DNA from: Flavobacterium psychroterrae
GTDB lineage: Bacteria > Bacteroidota > Bacteroidia > Flavobacteriales > Flavobacteriaceae
Assembly (NCBI RefSeq): GCF_018380615.1
Contig: NZ_JAGYVZ010000002.1
Location: 186,001 to 250,000 of the forward strand
Direction: 5' to 3'
Length of the DNA stretch: 64,000 bases
Positions 24,473 through 33,878 of the stretch are shown piece by piece (position 1 is the stretch's first letter; each line of letters starts with the position of its first letter). The notes under the pieces were generated by a model. The model worked only from the letters and a program-made list of their open reading frames with translations. It was not told where the DNA came from and searched no databases. Both the position numbers and the translations under genes were made by a program.

Positions 24473-27400
24473 GTGAAAGCAAAAGGATTAGTTCTCGTGT
24501 TTTGTGTGTTTTTTATTTTTCAATCTTGCGGTAGAAAATCAGCTGCTGATTTCAATTCGGATTTTTCACTATTTAAAGAGTATATCGTCAGTTTTACGGG
24601 GGGAATTGTCTCTTCGGAATCTGATATTCGGGTGGTTTTGGCTTTCGATAAAAAAGACTGGAAGGTCAATCAGGAGCTGGATGACGATTTATTTGATATT
24701 TCACCAAATGTTCATGGAAAAGTTGTGGCACTTTCCGGTAATACGCTTGCTTTTATTCCTGACGAAAAGTTAAAACCCGGGACAGAATATCAGGTTACTT
24801 TACACTTAGATAAACTAATCACGATCCCGAAAGAGAAAGAGGCGGCACTTTCAAAATTCAACTTTACGGTTAAAACAATCAAACAGGATTTTACAATCAA
24901 TACGGTAGACATTCAGTCGTATAGCAAACAATACCAATACTTGAATTGTGTATTGAAAACGGCAGATAATATTGATCTTGAAACAGCTATAAAACTTGTT
25001 TCGGCAAATCAAAAAGGGAGTAATCTTAAAATAAAATTCGAAAAAAAATCAGGTTCTTCCAAAGAGTTCAATTTTATAATTGATAGTATTCAGCGTTATG
25101 ACGAAGCTTCAAATATTGAAATTGAATACGACGGAAGTGATTTTGATATCGATCAAAAAGGTGAAATAGATTATGCGATTACAAGTATAAATGAATTTAA
25201 AATTGTAAAAGTTGATGTTCCGGAAGGGAGCAATCAGTCGGTTTTAATTAATTTCTCAGAACCATTAGAAAAAGGACAGGATTTTAAAGGATTAGTTTCG
25301 ATTCAGAACACGAATAACCTAAAATTTTCGACTCAGGGAAATGTGTTAAAAGTCTATTTTACTAATGAAGCTGTAGCCAAAAAAGAAGTTCCTGCTCCAG
25401 TTGTAGTGCAAGAAGAAACGGCATCGATTACGCCGGATTCGATTAGTATTTCAGTAGATTCGGCTGCTGTTGCAGTAGATACTGTTTATGAGGAAGCCGT
25501 TGAAGTTGTTCCGGATCCAGAACCTGCAACAGTTATAACGGGCGAATTACTGCTGGAAGTTTTTGAAGGAATCGAAAGTCAGTATGGTAAAAAAATGGAT
25601 GCGAATTACACCGAAAAAATTACTTTTGACCAGATAAAACCAAGTGTTCGCTTTATTAAAAACGGAACAATTCTGCCAAGTTCAAACAATTTAAAACTGA
25701 ATTTTGAAGCGGTAAACTTAAGTGCCGTTGATGTAAAAGTATATAAAATTTATAAAAATAATATTCTTCAGTTTCTTCAATATAACCAATTAAACGGAAG
25801 TCAGAATCTTAAAAAAGTCGGTCAGCCAATTGCTAAAACAACACTTAAATTAAATGAAAGCAGTTTAATAAATCCGGGTAAATGGAACACCTTTGCTTTG
25901 GATTTATCTAAAATAATTACGCCGGAACCTGGAGCAATTTACAGAGTAGAATTTGTATATAAAAAGAAATATTCATTGTACAAATGTGAAACATCTGAAG
26001 CAAATGAAAATGAAGAGGAGGAAGAGGTCGATGAAAATGATGTAAACTACAGCGGAAACTCTTATGATGATTACGAGTCTGATTACGGAGATTATGACTG
26101 GAGAGAAAGTGAAGATCCTTGTTCAGGTTCGTATTATTACAATGCAAAAATTGGAACAAATATTTTAGCAACAGATTTAGGCGTTATTGCAAAAAGAGGA
26201 GAAAATAAATCATACTTATTTGCAGTAAATAATATCGTTACCACAGAACCAGTTTCAAATGCAAGAGTGGATTTGTACACCTATCAGCAACAAAAAATAA
26301 CTACTGCGGCTACAAATAGCGAAGGAATTGCTACTTTTCAATTAGATAAATTCGCCTATTTTGCAATTGTTACTTTAGGGGATCAATCGACTTATGTGAA
26401 GCTTGATGATGGACTTTCATTATCGGTAAGTAACTTTGATGTTTCGGGCGAGACTTTACAAAAAGGACTTAAAGGATTTATTTATGGAGAACGTGGCGTT
26501 TGGCGTCCGGGTGATAATTTGTATTTGTCCTTTATATTAAATGATGCGTCGAATAAACTTCCAAAATCTCATCCAATTAAATTTCGATTGAATGATCCAA
26601 ACGGAAAAACAGCCTATCAGACAATCCAAAAGACGAACGATTTAAATCATTATTCCTTTATAGTTCCAACAAGTGCAGATGCGCCAACAGGAAATTGGGA
26701 AGCCATGATAAGCGTGGGCGGTGCTAAGTTTTACAAAAGTATTAAAATCGAAACGATCAAACCGAACCGTTTAAAAATCAAAAACAATTTTTCAAGAAAA
26801 ACACTTTCATCCTCTTATCCTAATACAAGTAATCTTGAAGTGACGTGGCTTCACGGCGCAATTGCTAAAAATTTGAATGTAGAAATGCAGGCAAAATTTT
26901 CACAGCAAACCACAACTTTTAAAGGATATGAGAAATTTACTTTTGATGATTTGGTACGCAAATTTAGTACAGAGGAAATCAATATTTTCTCAGGAAAATT
27001 AAACGAAAATGGAAAAGCAACCGTAAATATTGAACCTAGATTACAAGGTCAGGCACCGGGAATGCTTCGAGCGGCATTTATCACAAAAGTATATGAAGAA
27101 GGAGGAGATTTTAGTACAGATGTTATTTCGACTACTTATTCGCCTTATAAAACATACGTAGGTATAAAAGCTCCGGAACCTAATAAATACGGAATGCTGG
27201 AAACCAGAACGAACAATCGTTTTGATATTGTTACGGTTGATGAAAACGGAAGACCAAAATCTGTTAGAAATCTGGAAGTAAAAGTCTTTAAAGTTGATTG
27301 GCGCTGGTGGTGGGATTCATCAAGTGATAATTTATCAAATTATAATTCTTCGGATGCCACTACTTCGTATAAAACTTATGTGATCAACACAGATTCAAAC

Positions 27401-30154
27401 GGAAAAGGAAGTATTCAGTTTAACCTGTCAGATGAAGAATGGGGACGTTATTTAGTTCGCGTTGCAGATGGTACAGATGGTCATGCAACGGCATTAACCG
27501 TAAATATCGATTGGCCAATCTGGTCCGGAAAAACGCGTAACAGAGATGCTTCGACAGCCAATATGTTAGTATTCTCAACAGATAAGAAAAATTATGCTGT
27601 TGGAGAAAAAGCACAAATATCTTTTCCTTCCAGTGAAGGCGGACGCGCTTTGATTTCTATCGAAAACGGATCAAAAGTAGTACAAACGCTTTGGGCTAAA
27701 ACGAAACAAGGAGAAACTAAAGTTGAGATTCCTATTACTGCGGCAATGGCGCCAAATGTGTATTTTAATATTACGCTTTTGCAGCCTCACGCTTCGACTA
27801 AAAACGATTCGCCAATTCGTATGTACGGAATTGTTCCAATAGAAGTGGTAGACAAAAATACTATTCTTGCACCAACGCTTTCAATGCCGGATGTTCTAAA
27901 ACCAGAGCAGACTTTTACTGTAAAAGTAGGCGAGAAAACAGGCAAAGAAATGACGTATACAATTGCGGTTGTTGATGAAGGTTTATTAGATTTAACCCGA
28001 TTTAAAACACCAAACGCCTGGGATAGTTTTTATGTTCGGGAAGCTTTGGGCGTTAAAACATGGGACATTTATGATGATGTAATTGGAGCTTATGGCGGAA
28101 AAATAAATCAGATTTTCAGTATTGGTGGAGATCAGGATTTAGGCGGTGGAAAAGCCAAAAAAGCGAATCGTTTTAAACCTATTGTATTGTATTACGGGCC
28201 TTATAAATTAGAAAAAGGACAAACGAAATCACATCAGTTAAAACTGCCAAAATACATTGGTTCAGTCAGAACTATGATTGTTGCAGGAGACGCAGAAACA
28301 AGTGCGTACGGAAGTGTAGAAAAAGCTACCCCAGTTCGTAGTCCGCTGATGGTATTGGCTTCATTGCCGAGAAAAATTTCACCATCAGAAAAAGTAACGA
28401 TTCCTGTTACGGTTTTTGCAACTGAAAAGAATATCAAAAATGTTTCGATTCAGATAAAAACAAGTGCCGGACTAAAAGTAATGGGAAGCGCAACTCAAAG
28501 ATTGACATTCACAGAGCCTGATGAAAAAATGGCGTATTTCAATTTAGTTGTCGGTTCCGCAACCGGACTTGCAAAAGTTCAGGTAATTGCCACATCTGGA
28601 AGTGAAAAATCAGTTTATGATGTCGAAATTGATATGACGAATCCTAATCCGGTTACGAATACTTATACAGATGTTATTTTACCTCCAAACAGCACAAAAA
28701 CAATTTCATGGAAAACTTTTGGAGTTTCAGGAAGTAATAAGGCAAGACTAGAGGTTTCATCAATGCCAACAATCAATTTGAACGGACGATTACAATTCCT
28801 GATTCAATATCCGCATGGATGCGTGGAGCAGACGACTTCATCTGTATTTCCACAATTATTTTTAAATGATGTGGTTGATTTAGATTCAAACAGAAAAGCA
28901 CTTATTCAAAAGAATATTAGTGCAGGAATTACCAGATTAGGTAGTTTTCAGTTATCAAATGGAGGATTATCTTACTGGCAGGGAAATACAATTGCTGATG
29001 ATTGGGGAACTTCATATGCAGGACATTTCCTGATTGAAGCAGAGAAAAAAGGGTATGTTTTACCAATTAACTTCAAATCAAAATGGGTTTCGTACCAACA
29101 AAAAGAATCAAAACAATGGCGTTTTGAACCAAAATACGGAAATGATCTTGCTCAGGCATATAGATTGTATACATTGGCTTTAGCCGGAAATGCTGATTTA
29201 TCATCGATGAACAGATTACGCGAAACAAAAGGTATTTCTAACGAAAGTAAGCTTCGTTTGGCTGCCGCGTATGTTTTGGCAGGACAAAAATCAGCAGGGC
29301 AAAATTTATTATTGCGCACCAGCATTGATAATGAATCCAGCGAATACAACTATTACTATTATGGTTCAAGTGAAAGAAACAGAGCAATGGCTTTAGAAAC
29401 GATGTTGCTTTTAGGACAGAAACAAAAAGCATTTTCAACGGCTTCAAAATTAGCCAAAGAAATGTCTAATAATCAGTGGATGAGTACGCAGACAACTGCG
29501 TATTGTTTATATGCTATGTCTAAATTTGCGGTGAGTAATGGTCCTAAAGGAATTAATATTCAGTTTAGTAAAAACGGAAAAGGCGAAACGATAAGTACTC
29601 AAAAAACCATTGCCGACAGAAGTTTGGTTGTTCAGACTGGTTCGAATAATGTGACTTTGAAAAACCTGAAAAACAACACTATTTATGTTCGTGTTCTAAA
29701 TACCGGAATATTACCAATCGGACAGGAAAATGTGATTCAGAGTGATGTTTCTGCTGATATTGTTTTCAAAAACAGAAAAGGAAGCACGATCAATGTTTCG
29801 AAAATAAGTCAGGGAACTGAATTTATTGCAGAAGTTACAATTAGAAACCAAAGAAACGAAAGTGTTCAAAATGTAGCATTATCACAAATTCTGCCTTCAG
29901 GATTCGAAATCGTAAATACTCGTTTCACGGATTATGGAGACGCAACAAACAACATCGCAGATTATATTGATATCCGTGACGATAGAACTAATTTCTATTT
30001 TGGAATGAAATCCGGAGAAACAAAAGTTTTCAGGATTTTACTAAACGCATCTTATTTAGGGAATTATTACTTGCCGGGATTACAATGTGAGGCAATGTAT
30101 GACAATACATTTCTGGCAAGAACAAAAGGATTCTGGGTTGAGGTTGTAAAATAA
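24473..30154 (+). CDS. Bacterial alpha-2-macroglobulin family lipoprotein
   Basis: 1,893 residues, GTG start. Signal peptide with lipobox (FFIFQSC, C19) places it in the periplasm on a lipid anchor. The thioester motif is intact: C1450-VEQ1453 within QYPHGCVEQTTSSVFPQ, the bond that traps attacking proteases. Upstream are the MG/macroglobulin beta-domains, including GLKGFIYGERGVWRPGDNLY. Two odd inserts are visible: an acidic/Pro-Val linker near residues 305-355 (PAPVVVQEETASITP, VVPDPEPATV) and an acidic, Tyr-rich stretch near residues 505-550 (NEEEEEVDEND, YDDYESDYGDYDW). pbpC follows, the same pairing as yfhM-pbpC of E. coli, suggesting protection and repair of the envelope. Confidence 0.93.
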   Translation: MKAKGLVLVFCVFFIFQSCGRKSAADFNSDFSLFKEYIVSFTGGIVSSESDIRVVLAFDKKDWKVNQELDDDLFDISPNVHGKVVALSGNTLAFIPDEKLKPGTEYQVTLHLDKLITIPKEKEAALSKFNFTVKTIKQDFTINTVDIQSYSKQYQYLNCVLKTADNIDLETAIKLVSANQKGSNLKIKFEKKSGSSKEFNFIIDSIQRYDEASNIEIEYDGSDFDIDQKGEIDYAITSINEFKIVKVDVPEGSNQSVLINFSEPLEKGQDFKGLVSIQNTNNLKFSTQGNVLKVYFTNEAVAKKEVPAPVVVQEETASITPDSISISVDSAAVAVDTVYEEAVEVVPDPEPATVITGELLLEVFEGIESQYGKKMDANYTEKITFDQIKPSVRFIKNGTILPSSNNLKLNFEAVNLSAVDVKVYKIYKNNILQFLQYNQLNGSQNLKKVGQPIAKTTLKLNESSLINPGKWNTFALDLSKIITPEPGAIYRVEFVYKKKYSLYKCETSEANENEEEEEVDENDVNYSGNSYDDYESDYGDYDWRESEDPCSGSYYYNAKIGTNILATDLGVIAKRGENKSYLFAVNNIVTTEPVSNARVDLYTYQQQKITTAATNSEGIATFQLDKFAYFAIVTLGDQSTYVKLDDGLSLSVSNFDVSGETLQKGLKGFIYGERGVWRPGDNLYLSFILNDASNKLPKSHPIKFRLNDPNGKTAYQTIQKTNDLNHYSFIVPTSADAPTGNWEAMISVGGAKFYKSIKIETIKPNRLKIKNNFSRKTLSSSYPNTSNLEVTWLHGAIAKNLNVEMQAKFSQQTTTFKGYEKFTFDDLVRKFSTEEINIFSGKLNENGKATVNIEPRLQGQAPGMLRAAFITKVYEEGGDFSTDVISTTYSPYKTYVGIKAPEPNKYGMLETRTNNRFDIVTVDENGRPKSVRNLEVKVFKVDWRWWWDSSSDNLSNYNSSDATTSYKTYVINTDSNGKGSIQFNLSDEEWGRYLVRVADGTDGHATALTVNIDWPIWSGKTRNRDASTANMLVFSTDKKNYAVGEKAQISFPSSEGGRALISIENGSKVVQTLWAKTKQGETKVEIPITAAMAPNVYFNITLLQPHASTKNDSPIRMYGIVPIEVVDKNTILAPTLSMPDVLKPEQTFTVKVGEKTGKEMTYTIAVVDEGLLDLTRFKTPNAWDSFYVREALGVKTWDIYDDVIGAYGGKINQIFSIGGDQDLGGGKAKKANRFKPIVLYYGPYKLEKGQTKSHQLKLPKYIGSVRTMIVAGDAETSAYGSVEKATPVRSPLMVLASLPRKISPSEKVTIPVTVFATEKNIKNVSIQIKTSAGLKVMGSATQRLTFTEPDEKMAYFNLVVGSATGLAKVQVIATSGSEKSVYDVEIDMTNPNPVTNTYTDVILPPNSTKTISWKTFGVSGSNKARLEVSSMPTINLNGRLQFLIQYPHGCVEQTTSSVFPQLFLNDVVDLDSNRKALIQKNISAGITRLGSFQLSNGGLSYWQGNTIADDWGTSYAGHFLIEAEKKGYVLPINFKSKWVSYQQKESKQWRFEPKYGNDLAQAYRLYTLALAGNADLSSMNRLRETKGISNESKLRLAAAYVLAGQKSAGQNLLLRTSIDNESSEYNYYYYGSSERNRAMALETMLLLGQKQKAFSTASKLAKEMSNNQWMSTQTTAYCLYAMSKFAVSNGPKGINIQFSKNGKGETISTQKTIADRSLVVQTGSNNVTLKNLKNNTIYVRVLNTGILPIGQENVIQSDVSADIVFKNRKGSTINVSKISQGTEFIAEVTIRNQRNESVQNVALSQILPSGFEIVNTRFTDYGDATNNIADYIDIRDDRTNFYFGMKSGETKVFRILLNASYLGNYYLPGLQCEAMYDNTFLARTKGFWVEVVK

Positions 30155-30160
30155 AAAAGG

Positions 30161-30266
30161 GCCCACGGGTTTTGCGGATTAAACTGATTCGCACGGATTT
30201 TATTTAACTGATCCAGCTAATAAAAAAGATTCGCGAAAACCCGTCTAATCCGTAAAACCCGTGGGC
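30161..30266. repeat. Long inverted repeat between the macroglobulin and pbpC genes
   Basis: Outer arms 30161-30181 (GCCCACGGGTTTTGCGGATT + A) and 30246-30266 (TAATCCGTAAAACCCGTGGG + C) pair over 21 bases with one mismatch (a G-T pair). Inside are further GATTCGC/GCGAA-type words. It fills nearly the entire 126-base gap and may attenuate read-through. Confidence 0.75.
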
Positions 30267-30280
30267 TAAAATTAAAAGCT

Positions 30281-32656
30281 TTGAAAAATAAATTAATAGC
30301 GTTCTTTCAACGCATTACAAATTGGATAAAAAAGAATAAAATAAAATCAGCAATTGCATTTTTGCTCTTGCTGATTTATTATTTCTCCATACCCCGAACG
30401 TTATTTCAGGAACCATATTCTACGGTTATTGAGAGTAAAGAAGGCGAATTATTAGGAGCTAAAATTGCCAGAGACGGACAATGGCGTTTTCCTGCCCAAG
30501 ACAGCGTGCCTGATAAATTCAAGAAATGTATTATTTATTTTGAAGACGAATATTTCTATAAACACCCGGGTTTTAATCCGGTGGCGATGGTAAATGCTAT
30601 CAAGCAAAACAGGAAAGCGGGAAAAGTAGTAAGAGGCGGAAGTACATTGACACAACAAGTGATTCGGTTATCCCGAAAAGGAAAAGGAAGAACTTATTTT
30701 GAGAAATTAATCGAAATTATTCTCGCAACACGATTAGAATTAGGATATTCTAAAGATGAAATTCTTGAATTATTTGCTGCTCATGCTCCGTTTGGAGGAA
30801 ATGTCGTTGGACTCGAAATGGCTGCATGGCGTTATTTTGGCGTACAATCCAATCAATTGTCCTGGGCGGAAAATGCGACTTTGGCTGTTTTGCCTAATGC
30901 GCCGAGTTTGATCTATCCCGGTAAAAATCAGATTAAATTACTCAGCAAACGAAACCGACTTTTACTGAAACTTCATAATGAAGGAATAATCGATCAGCAA
31001 ACGTACGAACTTGCTATCGAGGAACCATTGCCTCAAAAACCGTATGATTTACCTCAAATTGCACCCCATCTATTGCAAAGAGTCGCGAAAGAAGATGAAG
31101 GAACACGTGTAAAAACTACGATTGATTATGCTTTGCAAAATAGAGTAAACCAAATTGCCAAATATTACTACAATCAGTACAAACAGAATGAAGTCAATAA
31201 CTTAGCTATTTTAGTAATTGATGTTTCAAATAGAAACGTAATGAGTTATGTAGGCAACGCGCCAACAGATAAAGACCATCAAAAAGATGTTGATATTATT
31301 GATGCACCGAGAAGTACAGGAAGTATTTTAAAACCGCTTTTATATGCGGCAATGTTAGATGATGGAGAACTATTACCCAATACTTTAGTGGCTGATATTC
31401 CTACTCAAATTTCAGGCTATACTCCACAAAATTTTAATCTGACTTTTGATGGCGCTGTTCCTGCACATCGTGCTTTGTCGCGTTCGTTAAATATTCCGGC
31501 AGTTTTGATGTTGCAGGATTTTGGAGTGAATAAATTTTATGAAGAATTGCAAAAATTCAAATTAAGGGATATCAATAAAACGCCGGATCATTACGGATTA
31601 TCACTTATTTTGGGCGGAGCCGAAAGCAATTTGTGGGATTTGTGCAGAACCTACGCTAATCTATCTTCAACAGTAAATTATTACACTAAAAATAATGCAA
31701 AATATCGGACCAATGAATTCACGGAATTAAATTATAAAAACGATTTTGAGCCTGATTTTGGTTCTGAAAGTGATCAGAAAAATATATTAGGCGCGGGATC
31801 AATTTGGTTGACATATAATGCAATGGAAGAAGTAAACCGACCTGAAGGAGATGAAGCCTGGAAGTTTTACGACAGCTCATTGAAAATTGCATGGAAAACC
31901 GGAACCAGTTTTGGGAACAGGGATGCATGGGCGATTGGAACAAACTCGAAATATGTAGTGGGAATTTGGGTAGGGAATGCAACAGGCGAGGGAAGACCAA
32001 CTTTAACTGGAGTTACAAGTGCTGCGCCTATTTTGTTTGATGTTTTTAATTTATTGCCAAGGCAAAGATGGTTTCAAACGCCTTATAAAGATATGGATGA
32101 GGTTGAGGTTTGTCGTTTAAGTGGTTATCTGGCAAAAGAAGGTTGCCCAAAAATCAAGCAATGGGTTCCGAAAAAAGGAAAATCTACAGCAGTTTGTCCC
32201 TATCATAAAACGGTTCATTTAGATAAAACAGAACAATTTCAGGTCAACAGCAGTTGTGAAAATATTGATAATATAGTAACTAAAAATTGGTTTGTTTTAC
32301 CTCCCGTGATGGCTTGGTATTACAAAGGTCAGCATATTGAATATTTGCCTTTGCCGCCCTTTAAAGAAGACTGTCAGGGAACACAAACCGCAAGTATGGA
32401 TTTTATTTACCCGAAAGCGAATAGTAAAATCTATTTAACGAAGAATTTTAATAGCGAAGTTCAGCCAGTAATTCTTAAAGTAGCCTATTCAGAACGTGAT
32501 CGTGAATTATTTTGGTATGTTGATGATGTTTATAAAGCAACAACAAAAACGTTTCATGAACTGCCTATTACGCCAACTTCCGGAATACATTATATTACGG
32601 TTGTGGATGCTTTTGGTAATGAAATAAGAAGAAAAATAGAAATTGTTAGGGAATAG
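30281..32656 (+). CDS. pbpC: Penicillin-binding protein 1C
   Basis: Bifunctional peptidoglycan synthase in the inner membrane. 791 residues, TTG start, no better ATG nearby. Membrane helix IAFLLLLIYYFSI (~residues 25-42), GT51 transglycosylase domain (IYFEDEYFYKHPGFNP, VVRGGSTLTQQVIRLSR), transpeptidase S348-I-L-K351 (PRSTGSILKPLLYAAM), SRSLN, and K539-TG (WKTGTSFGNRDAW). The C-terminal ~90 residues form the PBP1C-specific BiPBP_C domain (VILKVAYSERDRELFWYVDD). All catalytic motifs are intact. It lies downstream of the macroglobulin gene, with which its family is functionally linked. Confidence 0.95.
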   Translation: MKNKLIAFFQRITNWIKKNKIKSAIAFLLLLIYYFSIPRTLFQEPYSTVIESKEGELLGAKIARDGQWRFPAQDSVPDKFKKCIIYFEDEYFYKHPGFNPVAMVNAIKQNRKAGKVVRGGSTLTQQVIRLSRKGKGRTYFEKLIEIILATRLELGYSKDEILELFAAHAPFGGNVVGLEMAAWRYFGVQSNQLSWAENATLAVLPNAPSLIYPGKNQIKLLSKRNRLLLKLHNEGIIDQQTYELAIEEPLPQKPYDLPQIAPHLLQRVAKEDEGTRVKTTIDYALQNRVNQIAKYYYNQYKQNEVNNLAILVIDVSNRNVMSYVGNAPTDKDHQKDVDIIDAPRSTGSILKPLLYAAMLDDGELLPNTLVADIPTQISGYTPQNFNLTFDGAVPAHRALSRSLNIPAVLMLQDFGVNKFYEELQKFKLRDINKTPDHYGLSLILGGAESNLWDLCRTYANLSSTVNYYTKNNAKYRTNEFTELNYKNDFEPDFGSESDQKNILGAGSIWLTYNAMEEVNRPEGDEAWKFYDSSLKIAWKTGTSFGNRDAWAIGTNSKYVVGIWVGNATGEGRPTLTGVTSAAPILFDVFNLLPRQRWFQTPYKDMDEVEVCRLSGYLAKEGCPKIKQWVPKKGKSTAVCPYHKTVHLDKTEQFQVNSSCENIDNIVTKNWFVLPPVMAWYYKGQHIEYLPLPPFKEDCQGTQTASMDFIYPKANSKIYLTKNFNSEVQPVILKVAYSERDRELFWYVDDVYKATTKTFHELPITPTSGIHYITVVDAFGNEIRRKIEIVRE

Positions 32657-32781
32657 GGGTAAAAGCAAACTCCAATTTTTTAAATTGCTTCACCTGTTCG
32701 CTAACGCACGGATCCAAATTCCAAAACCTTATTGTTTCTTAAAATAGAAATTGTAATAGATATAATTAACGAGGGTTTTTA

Positions 32782-33573
32782 TTACATGATTTTGATTTGA
32801 GTATATACTTTCTGATTGGTTGAAAATCTGAAAGTAGCTCCAAAAGTAAAACCTTTAATTACCGGAATTTTATCATTATTAAATGGTTGTGAATAACCGA
32901 AACCTAAATCTAAAAGATTCAAAACTGTCATTCCTGCTAAACCATACGCATGTTTGTCTGATATTCCGCCTTTTACAAATAAAAACTTTGCTGTATTGTA
33001 GGATAAATGCAAATCAGGTAAACCGTAATAAGTATCGTTATAAGATGTTACTCCAAAACCTAATCCTAGAAATAGTTTGTTTTTGTTTTCACAATCTAAA
33101 CAGAATTCTAACCCTCCGATAAATTGGCTTTTTGTTGCAATTTTATAATCTAAATATAAAATAGGCCATTTTGGGAATACCAATTTACTCTTATTGTTTT
33201 CTTTATAGTTGAAATCTCTTGAATCCAAAATAGTATTATTTTCATTGTACCATTTTGCATTTCCTACTAGATATTCCGCTTCTTTATCTTCAGAAAACCC
33301 TTCAAACTGGAGTTTATTAGTTTTTGTATAATAATCATTTATAACGTAAACAGAATCTAAGCGTGTGATATTATATCCAACTGCTTTTTTTGTTTTTATT
33401 TTTAAAGGTTTGATTCTGTAATAAGTGGCAGAATTTTTTACGGCGTTTTTCCAATTTTGATCAAAATAAATAGTGTCATTTTGAGCCGAGGATTTAATTG
33501 TAAAGAAGGTTAAAACAAGAAGTAAATAATAATATTTTTTTTGAAAATAAGGCTGAGATATATTTAATAGCAT
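32782..33573 (-). CDS. Exported hypothetical protein, predicted outer-membrane barrel
   Basis: 263 residues from the ATG at 33573. The first residues (LLNISQPYFQKKYYYLLLVLTFFTIKSSAQ) form a signal peptide, cited here in two parts: LLNISQPYFQKKYYY and LLLVLTFFTIKSSA. A longer in-frame start at 33705 is rejected because it would put 44 residues before the signal peptide and lies in repeat DNA. The mature protein has amphipathic strands (FLGLGFGVTSYNDTYYGLPD, FTFGATFRFS). Family not recognised. The 125-base gap before it (32657-32781) holds only AT-rich filler with TTCCAAATTCC-type words. Confidence 0.6.
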   Translation of the reverse strand: MLLNISQPYFQKKYYYLLLVLTFFTIKSSAQNDTIYFDQNWKNAVKNSATYYRIKPLKIKTKKAVGYNITRLDSVYVINDYYTKTNKLQFEGFSEDKEAEYLVGNAKWYNENNTILDSRDFNYKENNKSKLVFPKWPILYLDYKIATKSQFIGGLEFCLDCENKNKLFLGLGFGVTSYNDTYYGLPDLHLSYNTAKFLFVKGGISDKHAYGLAGMTVLNLLDLGFGYSQPFNNDKIPVIKGFTFGATFRFSTNQKVYTQIKIM

Positions 33574-33656
33574 TTTTACTGGTATATAATTTTTATCAAA
33601 TGTAAGAAAGTATTTAGGAACAAAGTTTATATAATTTAATTTTGAAAACTGATGTC

Positions 33657-33740
33657 TAGCCCAGATAGAAGTGGAAATCCTTTTGTTTTTTTCTTTAAAA
33701 AACAAAAGATTGAAACGGATAGCTGGAAATTGCTCCTAAA
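33657..33740 (+). repeat. Structured dispersed element, copy 1
   Basis: Starts TAGCCCAGATAGAAGTGG, has a central hairpin CTTTTGTTTTTT-TCTTT-AAAAAACAAAAG, then GATTGAAACGGATAGCTGG and ends TTGCTCCTAAA. An outer stem CCAG/CTGG can close the element. The inverted copy at 41702-41784 agrees at nearly every base, with paired substitutions in both stems. Confidence 0.8.
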
Positions 33741-33746
33741 TAAAAC

Positions 33747-33782
33747 AAATTCCAATATTTTAAATTCCAAATTCCAAAAATT
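33747..33782. repeat. AAATTCCAA word repeat
   Basis: AAATTCCAA occurs three times in 36 bases, the reverse complement of the TTGGAATTT word seen at 5258, 47970 and 49532. Confidence 0.6.
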
Positions 33783-33828
33783 AAAAATGTAAAGTGAGAT
33801 TGTTTCTTTTCTCACAATGAAGCACAAA

Positions 33829-33873
33829 AAAACCGCCAATCTCCAGATTGTTATCGGGACGAGAGGCGGTTTT
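33829..33873 (-). terminator. rng terminator
   Basis: AAAACCGCC and GGCGGTTTT form the outer stem, with a second small stem CAATCT/AGATTG inside; on the minus strand a run of seven T follows. Six bases beyond the rng stop codon. Confidence 0.85.
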
Positions 33874-33878
33874 GATTT

